DNA of 64,000 bases from Brevundimonas fontaquae (lineage in GTDB: Bacteria; Pseudomonadota; Alphaproteobacteria; Caulobacterales; Caulobacteraceae): positions 558,001 to 622,000 of the forward strand of contig NZ_CP070968.1 of NCBI RefSeq assembly GCF_017086445.1, given 5' to 3'. This document shows positions 8,793-17,396 of the stretch, in pieces (within the stretch, counting starts at the first letter, position 1; the number at the start of each line of letters is the position of its first letter). The position numbers and the translations under genes were made by a program. The notes beneath the pieces are model-generated. The model saw nothing but the letters and a program-made list of their open reading frames with translations, had not been told where the DNA came from and made no database searches.

Positions 8793-10586
8793 GTGCCGAG
8801 ACGAGCGATCGCTACTTCTGTCTCCGAAGAAAAAATCGCGGTCTGGGCCTTCGTCCTACAAAATATGGTTACCCCGCCCGCCGTTCTCTACGGCAGTTGG
8901 GCCGCCGCCGGGCTGATTCTGGCCGCCCTGGGTCAGCCTTGGCTCGGGTTTGAGTTCGCCCTGATCGGCATGGCGTTCGACGCCTGGGCCCAAGGGCGCG
9001 TCAAGCGATACCAGAAGACCGACGCCCCCATCGCGGGCTGGCCCCCGCTGCTGATGGCTATCGTGGCGATCCGGTTCGCTTTGGGGGTGTCCGGGCCGCT
9101 GATCGCCTGGCTGCTGGCCCCGCGTGTCGATGTCATGCTGGTGGTGGTGCTGATCCAGGTCTGGTCGATCGGTGTGGCCTTCGTTCAGTTCAGCGCGGCG
9201 CCTCGGCTAATGGCGCTGGCGGCGGCGCCGATCTGCGCGACCGTGCTGGTCGTGATCTATCCCTCGCTGATCGGACCGCACGGTCTGGCGGTGGCGGCGG
9301 CCTTCGTCATGCTGGCGACGATTCTGTTCATCATCTCGCGCGCGACCCACGCGCTGTGGTGCGACCTGTTCGCGGCGGACCAGCGCAACAAGGCGTTGCT
9401 GATGGACGTGCAGGCGGCGCATGAGGCGGCCGTGCTGGACCGCGACGCCGCCCGATGCGCGCGTCTGGAGGCGGACGAGGCCAATGCCGCCAAGTCCCGC
9501 TTCCTGGCTAATATGAGCCATGAGATCCGCAACCCTCTGAACGGCATCATCGGCATGGCGCAGATCATGGCGGGCGACGCGCTGGAGGATCGGCAGAAGG
9601 CGCGACTGGAGATCCTGGATCGGTCGGCCCACACCCTGCTGGACCTGATCAACCAGATCCTGGACCTGTCGCGGATCGAGGAGGGGCAACTGGAGATCGT
9701 GCCGCAGCCCATCGATGCGGATGCCCTGGTGCATGAGGTCACTGAGACGCTGCGGCCGTTGGCCGAAAGCAAGGGCCTGGCTTTCCACGTCGTTTCACCG
9801 GGCCTGGGCTGGGTCAGCGCCGATCCGGTCCGGCTGCGTCAGATCCTGTTCAACCTGCTGTCCAACGCCATCAAGTTCACCGCCGAGGGCCAGGTGGCCT
9901 TGGCTGTCGCGCGGACGGACGCCGGGGTGGTGTTACGCGTGTCGGACACCGGGCGGGGCATACCGGCGGACCAGATCGGGCAGCTCTTCACGCGCTTCGC
10001 CCAGATCGAGGCGGCGGCCGTCGACCGGCGTGACGGGGCCGGGTTGGGCCTGTCGATTGTGGCGACCCTGGTGGAGCTGATGGGCGGCCGGATCGAGGTG
10101 GAGAGCGAGGCGGGCGAAGGGGCGAGCTTCGTGGTCACGCTGCCGCTGAAACCCGCTCAGCCGTTGAAGACCAAAGAGGATGCGCCGGACGCCGAGCCGG
10201 AGCGGGCGCTGCGGGTGCTGGTCGCCGAGGACCACCCGGTCAATCAGCAGGTGATCCGGGGCCTTCTTGGCCAGGTCGGGATCGAGGTCGAGATCGTCGA
10301 TGACGGTCTTCAGGCGGTCGAAGCGACGCAAACGCGCGACTGGGACCTTATCCTGATGGATGTGCAGATGCCGAACATGGACGGTCCAACGGCGACGCGC
10401 ACGATCCGGCAACGCGAGGCCGACCAGGGGCTGGTCCACACGCCGATCATCGCCCTGACGGCCAATGCGATGGTGGAGCAGGTCGAGAGCTATCTGGCGG
10501 CGGGCATGGATGCGGTGGTCAGCAAACCTGTCGATCTGAAATTGCTGCTGACCACCATTTCGGAGTTGATGTCCGCAAAGACCTAG
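8793..10586 (+). CDS. Hybrid sensor histidine kinase/response regulator
   Basis: A 597-residue inner-membrane kinase. Residues 1-185 hold about six hydrophobic segments with no recognisable periplasmic sensor domain. The dimerisation/phosphoacceptor helix is FLANMSHEIRNPLNG with His243. The ATPase has NLLSNAIKF (N box), DTGRGIP (G1) and GAGLGLSI (G2). A C-terminal receiver domain (about 473-590) has acidic residues AED and phosphoacceptor Asp523 in LMDVQMPNMDG. There is no HPt domain, so phosphate must pass to a separate protein. The start is GTG at 8793 with GAGGA 5 nt upstream. The same architecture recurs at 42081. Its target is unknown. Confidence 0.92.
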   Translation: MPRRAIATSVSEEKIAVWAFVLQNMVTPPAVLYGSWAAAGLILAALGQPWLGFEFALIGMAFDAWAQGRVKRYQKTDAPIAGWPPLLMAIVAIRFALGVSGPLIAWLLAPRVDVMLVVVLIQVWSIGVAFVQFSAAPRLMALAAAPICATVLVVIYPSLIGPHGLAVAAAFVMLATILFIISRATHALWCDLFAADQRNKALLMDVQAAHEAAVLDRDAARCARLEADEANAAKSRFLANMSHEIRNPLNGIIGMAQIMAGDALEDRQKARLEILDRSAHTLLDLINQILDLSRIEEGQLEIVPQPIDADALVHEVTETLRPLAESKGLAFHVVSPGLGWVSADPVRLRQILFNLLSNAIKFTAEGQVALAVARTDAGVVLRVSDTGRGIPADQIGQLFTRFAQIEAAAVDRRDGAGLGLSIVATLVELMGGRIEVESEAGEGASFVVTLPLKPAQPLKTKEDAPDAEPERALRVLVAEDHPVNQQVIRGLLGQVGIEVEIVDDGLQAVEATQTRDWDLILMDVQMPNMDGPTATRTIRQREADQGLVHTPIIALTANAMVEQVESYLAAGMDAVVSKPVDLKLLLTTISELMSAKT

Positions 10587-11452
10587 TCGCGGAAGACCTG
10601 GACGCCGATCTCGCCGGCAGGCGTCAGCCAGGCGTGCTTCATGCCCTGACTGTTGAAAGGGGCGGCGATGTTTCCGGCGGCGTCCAGGGCGATCACGCCG
10701 CCGTCGCCGCCCATCTGACCGATCTCATCGATGACGGCCTGGGTCGCCTCGGCCAGCGACTGACCGGCGGCGACACGCCAGGCGACCTGGGCGGAGGCGG
10801 CGACGCGGATGAAATATTCGCCCTGGCCGGTGCAGGAGGTGGCGGCGTTGGCGTCGGCCCAGGTTCCGGCGGCGGGGATCGGAGTATCGCCCACGCGGCC
10901 CGGCATCTTGCCGAAGACGCCTGCGGTCGAGGTGGCGGCGGCGAGACGGCCCTGGCTGTCCAGCACGCAGGCGCCGACGGTGCCGTGGCTGAGCGTGCCG
11001 GGCGGATGATTGTCCTCACCCTTGCCCGCGCCGGTGAACCAGGCGGCCTCGTCAGCGATGGGCTCCAGCCCCTGGTCGTGGGCGAACAGGCCAGCGCCTT
11101 CGCCCGCCAGCATGATATGCGGCGTCTTCTCCATCACCGCGCGCGCGGCGACGACGGGATTGCGGAAGCCTTGGAGTGCGGCGACGGCGCCAGCGCGTTT
11201 GGTCGATCCGTCCATGATGCTGGCGTCCAGCTCATAGGCGCCGGCGAGATTGGGGGACGCGCCCTTGCCGGCGACGTAGAGGCCCGAATCCTCCAGCATG
11301 ACGACGGCGGCCGTGGCGACATCAAGGGCGCTGTCTCCCGCGTGCAGACGAACCTTCATGGCCTCGACCACCTCGCGCATATGCACGACCTCGGCGTCGT
11401 AGTTGCGTTCGCGCCGGGCGCCGGCGCCGCCGTGGAGGATGAGGGCGGTCAT
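10583..11452 (-). CDS. Isoaspartyl peptidase / type III L-asparaginase (Ntn hydrolase)
   Basis: A 289-residue Ntn hydrolase that cleaves isoaspartyl dipeptides and often L-asparagine. It begins with ALILHGGAGA, a hallmark of the family. The autocatalytic cleavage site is HGTVGACVLD, giving Thr158 as the new N-terminal nucleophile of the beta subunit. GVFGKMPGRVGDTPIPAAGTWAD carries the conserved substrate-binding Arg and Asp. The family call is firm; the substrate preference cannot be read from sequence. It is convergent with the hybrid kinase, and the two genes overlap by four bases, CTAG, which supplies both stop codons. Confidence 0.93.
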   Translation of the reverse strand: MTALILHGGAGARRERNYDAEVVHMREVVEAMKVRLHAGDSALDVATAAVVMLEDSGLYVAGKGASPNLAGAYELDASIMDGSTKRAGAVAALQGFRNPVVAARAVMEKTPHIMLAGEGAGLFAHDQGLEPIADEAAWFTGAGKGEDNHPPGTLSHGTVGACVLDSQGRLAAATSTAGVFGKMPGRVGDTPIPAAGTWADANAATSCTGQGEYFIRVAASAQVAWRVAAGQSLAEATQAVIDEIGQMGGDGGVIALDAAGNIAAPFNSQGMKHAWLTPAGEIGVQVFRD

Positions 11453-11551
11453 GTCGTCTTCCTGAGCCTTGTCCTTATCGCCTCTTTCAAACGGGCGTGG
11501 CGCTCTTTAGCGTCGCGATGAAGGCCGCGCCATGTCGGCCAAGGAGGAAAG

Positions 11552-12553
11552 ATGCGCGCTGTTCTGTCCAAGACGCCTGGTGGCCCCGAAACCCTGGTCG
11601 TGGAGGATGTGCTCGACCCGACGCCCAAGACGGGCGAGGTAATCATCGAGGTCAAGGCGGTGGGGATCAACTATCCCGACACCCTGATCATCGAGGACAA
11701 ATACCAGTTCCGGCCCGAGCGGCCCTTCTCGCCGGGCGCCGAAGTCGCCGGCGTGGTCGAGGCGGTGGGCGAGGGCGTCAAGGGCGTGCGCAAGGGCGAC
11801 CGGGTCATCGCCGTGCCGGGCTGGGGCGGGCTGGTCGAGCGGCTGGCGGTGCGGGCCGAGACGGTCATCCCCATCCCCGACGCCATGAGCTTCGAAGAGG
11901 CGGCGGCCCTGATCATGACCTATGGCACCAGCTACTATGCGCTGAAGGACCGGGCGCAGCTGAAGGCGGGCGAAACCCTCTTGGTGCTGGGCGCGGCCGG
12001 GGGCGTCGGCGCCGCCGCCGTCGAACTGGGCAAGGCTATGGGGGCCAAGGTGGTCGCCGCTGCCTCGACCAACGACAAGGTCGAGTTCGCGCTTGAACTG
12101 GGCGCCGACAATGGCCTGATCTATCCGTCGGGACCGATGGACAAGGCGGCGCAGAAAGAGCTGTCCGGCGAGTTCAAGCTGGCGACCGGCCGCGACGGGG
12201 CGGACGTCGTTTATGACGCGGTCGGCGGCGACTACGCCGATCCGGCGTTGCGGGCCATGGACTGGAACGGGCGCTATCTGGTGGTCGGCTTCCCGGCGGG
12301 CATTCCGTCCCTGCCGCTGAACCTGACGCTACTGAAGTCGGTGTCGGTGATCGGCGTCTTCTGGGGCGCGGCGGTGATGCGCGATCCCAAGGCCCACGCC
12401 GCCAACATGGCCGAACTGATGCAGATGTACGCCGACGGCAAGATCAGGCCGCGGGTCTCAAAGACCTTCCCGCTGGAAAAGGCCGGAGAGGCGATCAAGG
12501 CCCTGGGCGACCGTCAGGCCCTGGGCAAGATCGTGGTGACGGTCGAGAGCTGA
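11552..12553 (+). CDS. NADPH:quinone oxidoreductase family (zinc-free MDR)
   Basis: A 333-residue medium-chain reductase. The N-terminal GroES-like part contains GINYPDTLIIEDKYQ and PGAEVAGVVEAVGEGV. The Rossmann part has LGAAGGVGAAAVELGKAMGA (about residues 146-165), the NADPH-binding glycine-rich loop, followed by YDAVGGDYADPALRAMDW. No zinc-binding cysteines are seen, so it belongs with quinone oxidoreductases (QOR), which reduce quinones or enones with NADPH. A strong AAGGAGGA ribosome site lies 6 nt before the ATG. It is divergent from the asparaginase gene. Confidence 0.9.
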   Translation: MRAVLSKTPGGPETLVVEDVLDPTPKTGEVIIEVKAVGINYPDTLIIEDKYQFRPERPFSPGAEVAGVVEAVGEGVKGVRKGDRVIAVPGWGGLVERLAVRAETVIPIPDAMSFEEAAALIMTYGTSYYALKDRAQLKAGETLLVLGAAGGVGAAAVELGKAMGAKVVAAASTNDKVEFALELGADNGLIYPSGPMDKAAQKELSGEFKLATGRDGADVVYDAVGGDYADPALRAMDWNGRYLVVGFPAGIPSLPLNLTLLKSVSVIGVFWGAAVMRDPKAHAANMAELMQMYADGKIRPRVSKTFPLEKAGEAIKALGDRQALGKIVVTVES

Positions 12554-12554
12554 G

Positions 12555-12953
12555 TTATTTCGCCTTCAGCCGCTGCACCGCGTCCTCGGCCTGGTCGCGG
12601 TGGCGGCGTTTGATGTTGGCGCCGACCAGGGCCAGCAGGGCGGTGATGACGGCCGCGTCATCGGTATAGCCGATGCCCGCGAAGATATCGGGAATGGCGT
12701 CCACCGGCATGACGAAATAGGCCAGGCCCGCGAAGATCATGCCCTTGGCCGCCATCGGCGTCTGCGGATCGCGCGCGGCGTACCAGGCGGCCAGGGCCTG
12801 GTCCGCAAAGGGGATGCGGGCGGCCGTGCGCTGAATCTTGGGCCAGAAGCCCTTGGTCACGCGCGCCTCGTTGATCTTTACCACCGACGGCACGAGCGCC
12901 TTTTTCGGGTCCAGGACATCCGATGGATTGGCAGGTTTGGCTTTGGCGGTCAT
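12555..12953 (-). CDS. YkvA family protein (DUF1232)
   Basis: A 132-residue protein with the DUF1232 core in its second half: AMAAKGMIFAGLAYFVMPVDAIPDIFAGIGYTDDAAV, where the PxDxIPD motif and the TDD that follows are characteristic. Two hydrophobic stretches suggest membrane association. The N-terminal part is lysine-rich and soluble. Function is unknown. It converges on the quinone oxidoreductase gene with one base between stops, and it is divergent from the SDR gene at 13009. Confidence 0.85.
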   Translation of the reverse strand: MTAKAKPANPSDVLDPKKALVPSVVKINEARVTKGFWPKIQRTAARIPFADQALAAWYAARDPQTPMAAKGMIFAGLAYFVMPVDAIPDIFAGIGYTDDAAVITALLALVGANIKRRHRDQAEDAVQRLKAK

Positions 12954-13008
12954 GGCCGCTAAATCCTCAAACGAAACTCAGGTTCACGACAATATAGGAA
13001 CGATCAGG

Positions 13009-13791
13009 ATGAAACTCGACAACACCATCGCCGCAGTGGTCACCGGCGGCGCCTCGGGCCTGGGCGAAGGCACCGCGCGCGCCATCGCGGCGACGGGGGC
13101 CAAGGTCGCCCTGTTCGATCTAAACGCCGAAAAGGGCGAGGCCGTCGCGGCCGAGATCGGCGGCGTCTTCTGCCAGGTGGACGTGACCGACGACGCCTCG
13201 GTCGCCGCCGCCTTCGAAAAGGCCCGCGCCGCCCATGGCCAGGAACGTCTGACCGTCAACTGCGCCGGCATCGCCACGGGCCAGAAGACCGTCTCGCGCA
13301 AGAAGGACACCGGCGAGATCAAGGCCCACGACATGGCTCAGTTCGAGCGCACCGTGCGGGTCAATCTGTTCGGCACCTTCCGCGTTTTGTCGCAGTCGGC
13401 GGCGGGCATGGTGACGCTGGAGCCGATGGCGGACGGCGAGCGCGGCCTGATCGTCAACACCGCTTCCGTCGCGGCGCAGGACGGGCAGATCGGCCAGGCG
13501 GCCTATTCGGCGTCCAAGGGCGGCGTCTATGCGATGACCCTGCCGATCGCGCGCGATCTGGCTCAGGAAGGGGTGCGCTGCAACACCATCCTGCCTGGCA
13601 TCATGTGGACGCCGATGATGGCTGGGATGGATCAGAAGATTCAGGACGCCCTGGCCGCCGCCATCCCGTTCCCCAGCCGTCTGGGCACGCCGGCCGACTA
13701 TGCGTCGCTGGTGCTGGAACTGGCTAGAAACGTCTACATCAACGGCGAATGCATCCGTCTGGACGGCGCCATTCGTTTGGCGCCGCGCTGA
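13009..13791 (+). CDS. SDR family oxidoreductase (3-hydroxyacyl-CoA dehydrogenase type 2-like)
   Basis: A classical short-chain dehydrogenase of 260 residues from the ATG at 13009; the upstream extension of the frame overlaps the divergent DUF1232 gene and is rejected. The NAD-binding loop is VTGGASGLGEGTARA. NCAGIA is the NAG motif. The catalytic Ser lies in NTASVAAQDGQIGQ and YSASK gives Tyr and Lys. The pattern, including ARDLAQEGVRCNTILPGIMWTPMM, resembles HSD17B10-like 3-hydroxyacyl-CoA dehydrogenases, which act in branched fatty acid or isoleucine degradation. The substrate assignment is inferred. Confidence 0.88.
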   Translation: MKLDNTIAAVVTGGASGLGEGTARAIAATGAKVALFDLNAEKGEAVAAEIGGVFCQVDVTDDASVAAAFEKARAAHGQERLTVNCAGIATGQKTVSRKKDTGEIKAHDMAQFERTVRVNLFGTFRVLSQSAAGMVTLEPMADGERGLIVNTASVAAQDGQIGQAAYSASKGGVYAMTLPIARDLAQEGVRCNTILPGIMWTPMMAGMDQKIQDALAAAIPFPSRLGTPADYASLVLELARNVYINGECIRLDGAIRLAPR

Positions 13792-13840
13792 GGCGCGGGG
13801 GGGCGTGAGCGGGACTTGATCGCTTTTTGCAAATTCTCTC

Positions 13841-13869
13841 TTGCAGGACCGATCAACCCTCCGCTATAC
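13841..13869 (+). promoter_or_regulatory. Promoter of tRNA-Gly
   Basis: TTGCAG (13841-13846) and CTATAC (13864-13869) are separated by 17 bp, a good match to housekeeping sigma-70-type promoters. Transcription would begin near 13876, about 35 nt before the tRNA. Confidence 0.6.
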
Positions 13870-13910
13870 GCCCCCTCCTCGACGGGGAGCGCACCTAGCT
13901 CCTACGGAGT

Positions 13911-13985
13911 GCGGGCGTAGCTCAGTGGTAGAGCACAACCTTGCCAAGGTTGGGGTCGAGAGTTCGAATCTCTTCGCCCGCTCCA
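13911..13985 (+). tRNA. tRNA-Gly (GCC anticodon)
   Basis: The cloverleaf is complete: a 7-bp acceptor stem GCGGGCG/CGCCCGC, a D arm GCTC...GAGC, an anticodon stem CAACC/GGTTG with loop TTGCCAA (anticodon GCC at 13943-13945), and a T arm GAGAG-TTCGAAT-CTCTT. The discriminator is U and CCA is encoded (13983-13985). It is followed by a strong terminator. Gene content changes from core-like to accessory immediately after it. Confidence 0.97.
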
Positions 13986-13990
13986 GTCGA

Positions 13991-14054
13991 GATTGCTAAG
14001 GCAATCAGTAGGTTATGGCAGGGCGATCCCAGTGGGATCGCCCACCCCATTTTT
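13991..14054 (+). terminator. Intrinsic terminator of tRNA-Gly
   Basis: A small 6-bp hairpin (13991-13996 with 14001-14006) is followed by a perfect 10-bp GC-rich stem (14021-14030 with 14034-14043, loop AGT), and then by a T-rich stretch at 14050-14054. Confidence 0.85.
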
Positions 14055-14361
14055 CCCGCCGCTACCACGCCGCTACCAAAATATTCTCGCGATCGTTTTT
14101 CTTGCCGCTCGGTCCTTGGCTGTGATCGGCTGAAATCGCCTGCACACTGCTGGGAAAAAGTGTGTTCCGGAAAGATTGCGCCCGCTTTTGCCACTCAGTC
14201 GTGTCGTCCCGACGGTAAAAACGGCTTTCCGCTCAAACGACACGTGTGAAACCGCTTGAAACCGCTCAGGGCTAGACAGTTGCGTGTCTGGTTGGCGCAC
14301 AATCCTTCCGCTTCATGGCCTGAACCGCCTACGACGACGCCTGGTTGCTCGCTATTTGGGA
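14055..14361. repeat. Gene-free stretch with short direct repeats beside tRNA-Gly
   Basis: No gene is supported here. GCCGCTACCA occurs twice (14058-14067 and 14069-14078, period 11 bp). TGAAACCGCT occurs twice in exact tandem (14247-14256 and 14257-14266), with a related TGAAATCGCC at 14131-14140. Short helical-phase repeats just past a tRNA 3' end resemble integrase arm-type sites, so this may be the scarred end of an integrated element. No integrase gene is found in the window. Confidence 0.4.
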
Positions 14362-14964
14362 TCACCTCTGCCGAAAGGCGGCCACGATCAGGTCTGCCAA
14401 CGCAGCGGAAGCCTCTGCTTCCAACAGTCCGCCCCGCACCATGTCTGAGGACAGAGCCTCGGCCGCACCGACCAATCCCACGCAACGCACACGAACCACT
14501 GGCGCGGGAAGCTCGGAGTAGCGTCCAAGCGCGGTTCCGAACCGGTCGACATATCCGCTGAGAAGCTCTCTGTGCGTCGAATCTATTTCGGGATTGCCGC
14601 GAAGCGCTCCGGCCACGGCCTGCCATTCGCCCGAGGTATCGGCGTAGCAATGCATATAGGCGTCCGAGATCCGACGGGCGGCGCTGGCGAGATCGTGCGG
14701 CTCCGCCGCCATGGCGTCGAACAGAGCCCGGGACTGATCCTGGTCGATCGCCTTGTATAGCGCGACAAGAAGTCCGTCCGTCGATCCGAAATGGTCGTAG
14801 GCGACCGGCTTGGTCACGCCCGCTCGCTCCGCCACGCGCGCCAGTGTCAAGCTGGACGTTCCCTCTTCCCGGACCATCATCAGTGCGGTTCGCAGGAGTT
14901 GTTCCTGTCGGTCGGCCCTTGAAAGCCGCCGTCTGGGAGCGATGGGCGTCGTGGCTTGATTCAT
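14362..14964 (-). CDS. TetR/AcrR family regulator
   Basis: A 200-residue repressor. The N-terminal helix-turn-helix (about residues 20-66) contains LLRTALMMVREEGTSSLTLARVAERAGVTKPVAYDHFGSTDGLL, with the typical TetR recognition helix. The C-terminal ligand-binding domain is all-helical and not recognisable further. The gene is divergent from the two tandem dehydrogenase-like genes, and a 27-bp near-perfect palindrome lies between them, 13 nt from this start codon. It therefore probably represses both itself and those genes. Confidence 0.9.
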   Translation of the reverse strand: MNQATTPIAPRRRLSRADRQEQLLRTALMMVREEGTSSLTLARVAERAGVTKPVAYDHFGSTDGLLVALYKAIDQDQSRALFDAMAAEPHDLASAARRISDAYMHCYADTSGEWQAVAGALRGNPEIDSTHRELLSGYVDRFGTALGRYSELPAPVVRVRCVGLVGAAEALSSDMVRGGLLEAEASAALADLIVAAFRQR

Positions 14965-14977
14965 TCCAGCATCTAAC

Positions 14978-15004
14978 TTACGAGTAGTAACTTACTAATC
15001 GTAA
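14978..15004. promoter_or_regulatory. 27-bp palindromic operator, probable TetR site
   Basis: The 27-bp segment begins TTACGA and ends TCGTAA. It matches its own reverse complement except at positions 7/21 and the central base. It lies between the divergent TetR gene and the gene at 15020, overlapping the space where both promoters must sit. Confidence 0.75.
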
Positions 15005-15019
15005 CATAGGGCCTGATCC

Positions 15020-16027
15020 ATGTCTTCCTCTCCCATTCTGCTGATCGGCGGCGCCGGCACCGTTGGCAAACAGACGGCGATGAGCCTGCGGGCCGCTCAC
15101 CCGGACATCCCGCTTCTGATAGGGGGACGAGATCTTGCCCGCGCCCAACAGGCGGCAGCAGAGATTGGTGGTGGCGAGGGCGTCCAGATCGATCTGACCG
15201 CGTCCGACTTGGGATTGGGGGAAAGGGACGTCAGCGCGGTGGCCATCTTCGTCCACGACGACACGCTCGGCTCCCTCAAATATGCTCTGTCCAGGTCCGT
15301 GCCCCATGTCAGCATCTCGACGGGAACATTTGAGATCGCGCCTGAGATCGCCGCCTATGTTCACCGACCGACGGCGCCCGTCGTCCTCGGCAGCGAATGG
15401 CTGGCGGGCGCGGGCGTCCTGACAACCCTGCATCTGGCGAAAGGCTTCGCCCGTCTGGATCGGGTCGCCCTTTCGGCTGTCCTCGATGAAAAGGATATCG
15501 GTGGACCCGCCGCAGACGCCGACTATGCGCGTCTGACTTCGGTGTCTCCGGCGGCCCTCACGTTGATCAATGGACGTTACCATTGGCGGACCCAGGCGGA
15601 GGGGGACGTGGTCGTTCATGCCGCCGACGGCGAAGCGCTGGAAGGATTTCCCTATTCTCCGTTCGACATCGTCGCCCTGGCCGCCCGAACCGACGCAACG
15701 GATATCCGCCTTGATGTAGCAGTTGGCGTCTCATCGTCGCGCCGCGCGGGCCACACCTACTCGACGGAAATCATAATCGATCTGGAGGGTGTGGATCCTT
15801 CAGGTGCCGTGGTTCACTCGCGCCACGCCCTTGTGCACCCTCGCGGTCAGGCGCCTCTCACGGCCCTGGCCGTGGCCTCCATCCTGGAACGGGTCACCGC
15901 TCTGGACGGTGGGCCGCCGGTTGGCCCAGGGCTCTACTTTCCAGAAGGTCTGGTGGACCCCGACCTCTTCGTCACGCGCGCTCTGACGAGCGGGGCCGTG
16001 CTCACCAAGGTGAAGATCGGCCAGTGA
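15020..16027 (+). CDS. Saccharopine dehydrogenase-like NAD(P)-binding protein A
   Basis: A 335-residue protein with an N-terminal Rossmann fold: ILLIGGAGTVGKQTAMSLRAAHPDIPLLIGGRD (residues 5-37), then SVPHVSIS and a central mixed region. It resembles saccharopine dehydrogenase-like or trans-acting enoyl reductase proteins, in which the substrate is unknown. The next gene encodes a paralogue that shares the overall layout and the PGLYFPE motif near the C-terminus. The two overlap by four bases and are controlled by the divergent TetR gene. No substrate can be assigned. Confidence 0.7.
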   Translation: MSSSPILLIGGAGTVGKQTAMSLRAAHPDIPLLIGGRDLARAQQAAAEIGGGEGVQIDLTASDLGLGERDVSAVAIFVHDDTLGSLKYALSRSVPHVSISTGTFEIAPEIAAYVHRPTAPVVLGSEWLAGAGVLTTLHLAKGFARLDRVALSAVLDEKDIGGPAADADYARLTSVSPAALTLINGRYHWRTQAEGDVVVHAADGEALEGFPYSPFDIVALAARTDATDIRLDVAVGVSSSRRAGHTYSTEIIIDLEGVDPSGAVVHSRHALVHPRGQAPLTALAVASILERVTALDGGPPVGPGLYFPEGLVDPDLFVTRALTSGAVLTKVKIGQ

Positions 16028-17028
16028 CTGATCCCATCCTTATGCTCGGTGGAACCGGGGTCATGGGGACTGCGATCGCCCGGCTCCTTCGAGCGGCTCA
16101 CCCTCATCTACCGCTCCTCATCGCGGCCCGTGGTTTCGGCCGCGCAAAGAGGCTGGCGGACGAACTCGGTAACGCCCAGGCGATCGAGGCGGATGTTGAT
16201 CTGCCGAACCTTGGCCTATCCGCTTCAGTCCGGTTCTCCGCAGTGGCCGTTCTTCTGCGCGACCTGGGATACAATTCCATTCGCGCGGCCCAGGCCCGAG
16301 GCGTTCCTATCGTGCTGATCTCGGAGGCTGCCTTCGAACTCGCGCCGATCGCAGCCCTTTTCGCCCGCGGTCCGTCCAGATCCGCCATCGTCATGATGGG
16401 CCATTCCCATGGGGGTATCCCCATGCTCCTCGCGGCCTCGCGGCTGCCGGAATATCGAAACGTCCAGGCTGTCCGCGTCGGGGTCGTCTTCGATCCCGAA
16501 GATCCCCTACCACCCGGCGCGCAGATCGACATGGAGCGGATCGCCGGATCGGGCCCGCCGCCGCTCGCCCTGCGGCAGGGACGGTGGTCCTGGCTGGGCG
16601 TCGGCGAGACTGCCGGTCATGTCGTGACGACGGCGCGTGGAGACCGACTTGAAGCGGAGGCCTACGGCCTTCCCGATATCCTGAGCCTGGCGGATCTGGC
16701 GCCGGGTGCCGACATCACGCTTCTCGGTGCCGAGGGACGAACCGCGCGTGGGTCGGATGGACGGCCGGGACATGAGGTCACGATCGAGATCGACGGCGAG
16801 GACTTGTCCGGTCGGCCCAGTCTTCGCCGCTGGCGGCTCATCGATCCCGAAGGCAACGCCATGCTCGGCGCGCGGGGTATCGCGCTGGCTCTTGAGAGGC
16901 TTTCAGGCATTACGGGTCAAACTCCTGACCCAGGCCTCTATTTTCCGGAGAAGCTTATCTTGCCTAAAGATGCTGTCGAGCGGCTGAGCCTCTGGGGGAT
17001 GGATTTGGTGGAAGAGACGGTGTCCTGA
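16024..17028 (+). CDS. Saccharopine dehydrogenase-like NAD(P)-binding protein B
   Basis: A 334-residue tandem paralogue of the preceding protein. The Rossmann loop is ILMLGGTGVMGTAIARLLRAAHP (residues 5-27). GVPIVLISEAAFELAPIAALF corresponds to the same region of protein A, and PGLYFPEKLI is shared near the end. The start is GTG at 16024, whose bases overlap the TGA stop of protein A, so translation is coupled. The pair probably works together, either as a heterodimer or on successive substrates. This is inference from layout only. Confidence 0.7.
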   Translation: MTDPILMLGGTGVMGTAIARLLRAAHPHLPLLIAARGFGRAKRLADELGNAQAIEADVDLPNLGLSASVRFSAVAVLLRDLGYNSIRAAQARGVPIVLISEAAFELAPIAALFARGPSRSAIVMMGHSHGGIPMLLAASRLPEYRNVQAVRVGVVFDPEDPLPPGAQIDMERIAGSGPPPLALRQGRWSWLGVGETAGHVVTTARGDRLEAEAYGLPDILSLADLAPGADITLLGAEGRTARGSDGRPGHEVTIEIDGEDLSGRPSLRRWRLIDPEGNAMLGARGIALALERLSGITGQTPDPGLYFPEKLILPKDAVERLSLWGMDLVEETVS

Positions 17029-17396
17029 TCGGACAGGTTCGATGCAGCATCCGGCATGGCAATCAGATTGACCAAGCCAATCACCGCAGGCTGCGGTCTT
17101 GTTTAGCAATGTCTCGAGATCTGGATAATCGCACGCCTGACGACCATGCGTGAAGCGGAGGACGCTCTTCACTGCGCCCCCCCCCTGTTGCTGCGAAGGC
17201 CGAGTACACCTCGCGCAAGATGGCGGTGATGATGCCGTATTGGACGATGGCGATGTCTGGGGCGCTTGAGCAGCATCGTCGTCTAGCAGCTTCGACCTTC
17301 CCGACGCCCCTCCCCACACAAGACAATTCACAACGCTTATCCAAGGTTATGCGATAAACTTGCTTTTGAGCGCTCTTTCGGTTCACTTGTCCTTGG
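17029..17396. other. Non-coding stretch upstream of the Fic gene
   Basis: No gene is supported. The stretch contains a run of nine C (17177-17185) and an inverted repeat TTATC-N11-GATAA (17337-17341 with 17353-17357), 39 bp before the Fic start, which may be a regulator site. Composition is less GC-rich near the Fic gene than in neighbouring genes. Confidence 0.4.

Noticed and set aside
13922..14194. An open frame on the minus strand containing GEEIRTLDPNL, starting inside tRNA-Gly.
   Set aside because: This pattern is a well-known translation of tRNA sequence and not a protein.
16390..16430. GHSHGG in dehydrogenase-like protein B looks like an esterase nucleophile motif.
   Set aside because: The rest of the protein is a Rossmann-type reductase fold with no catalytic triad in the right order.
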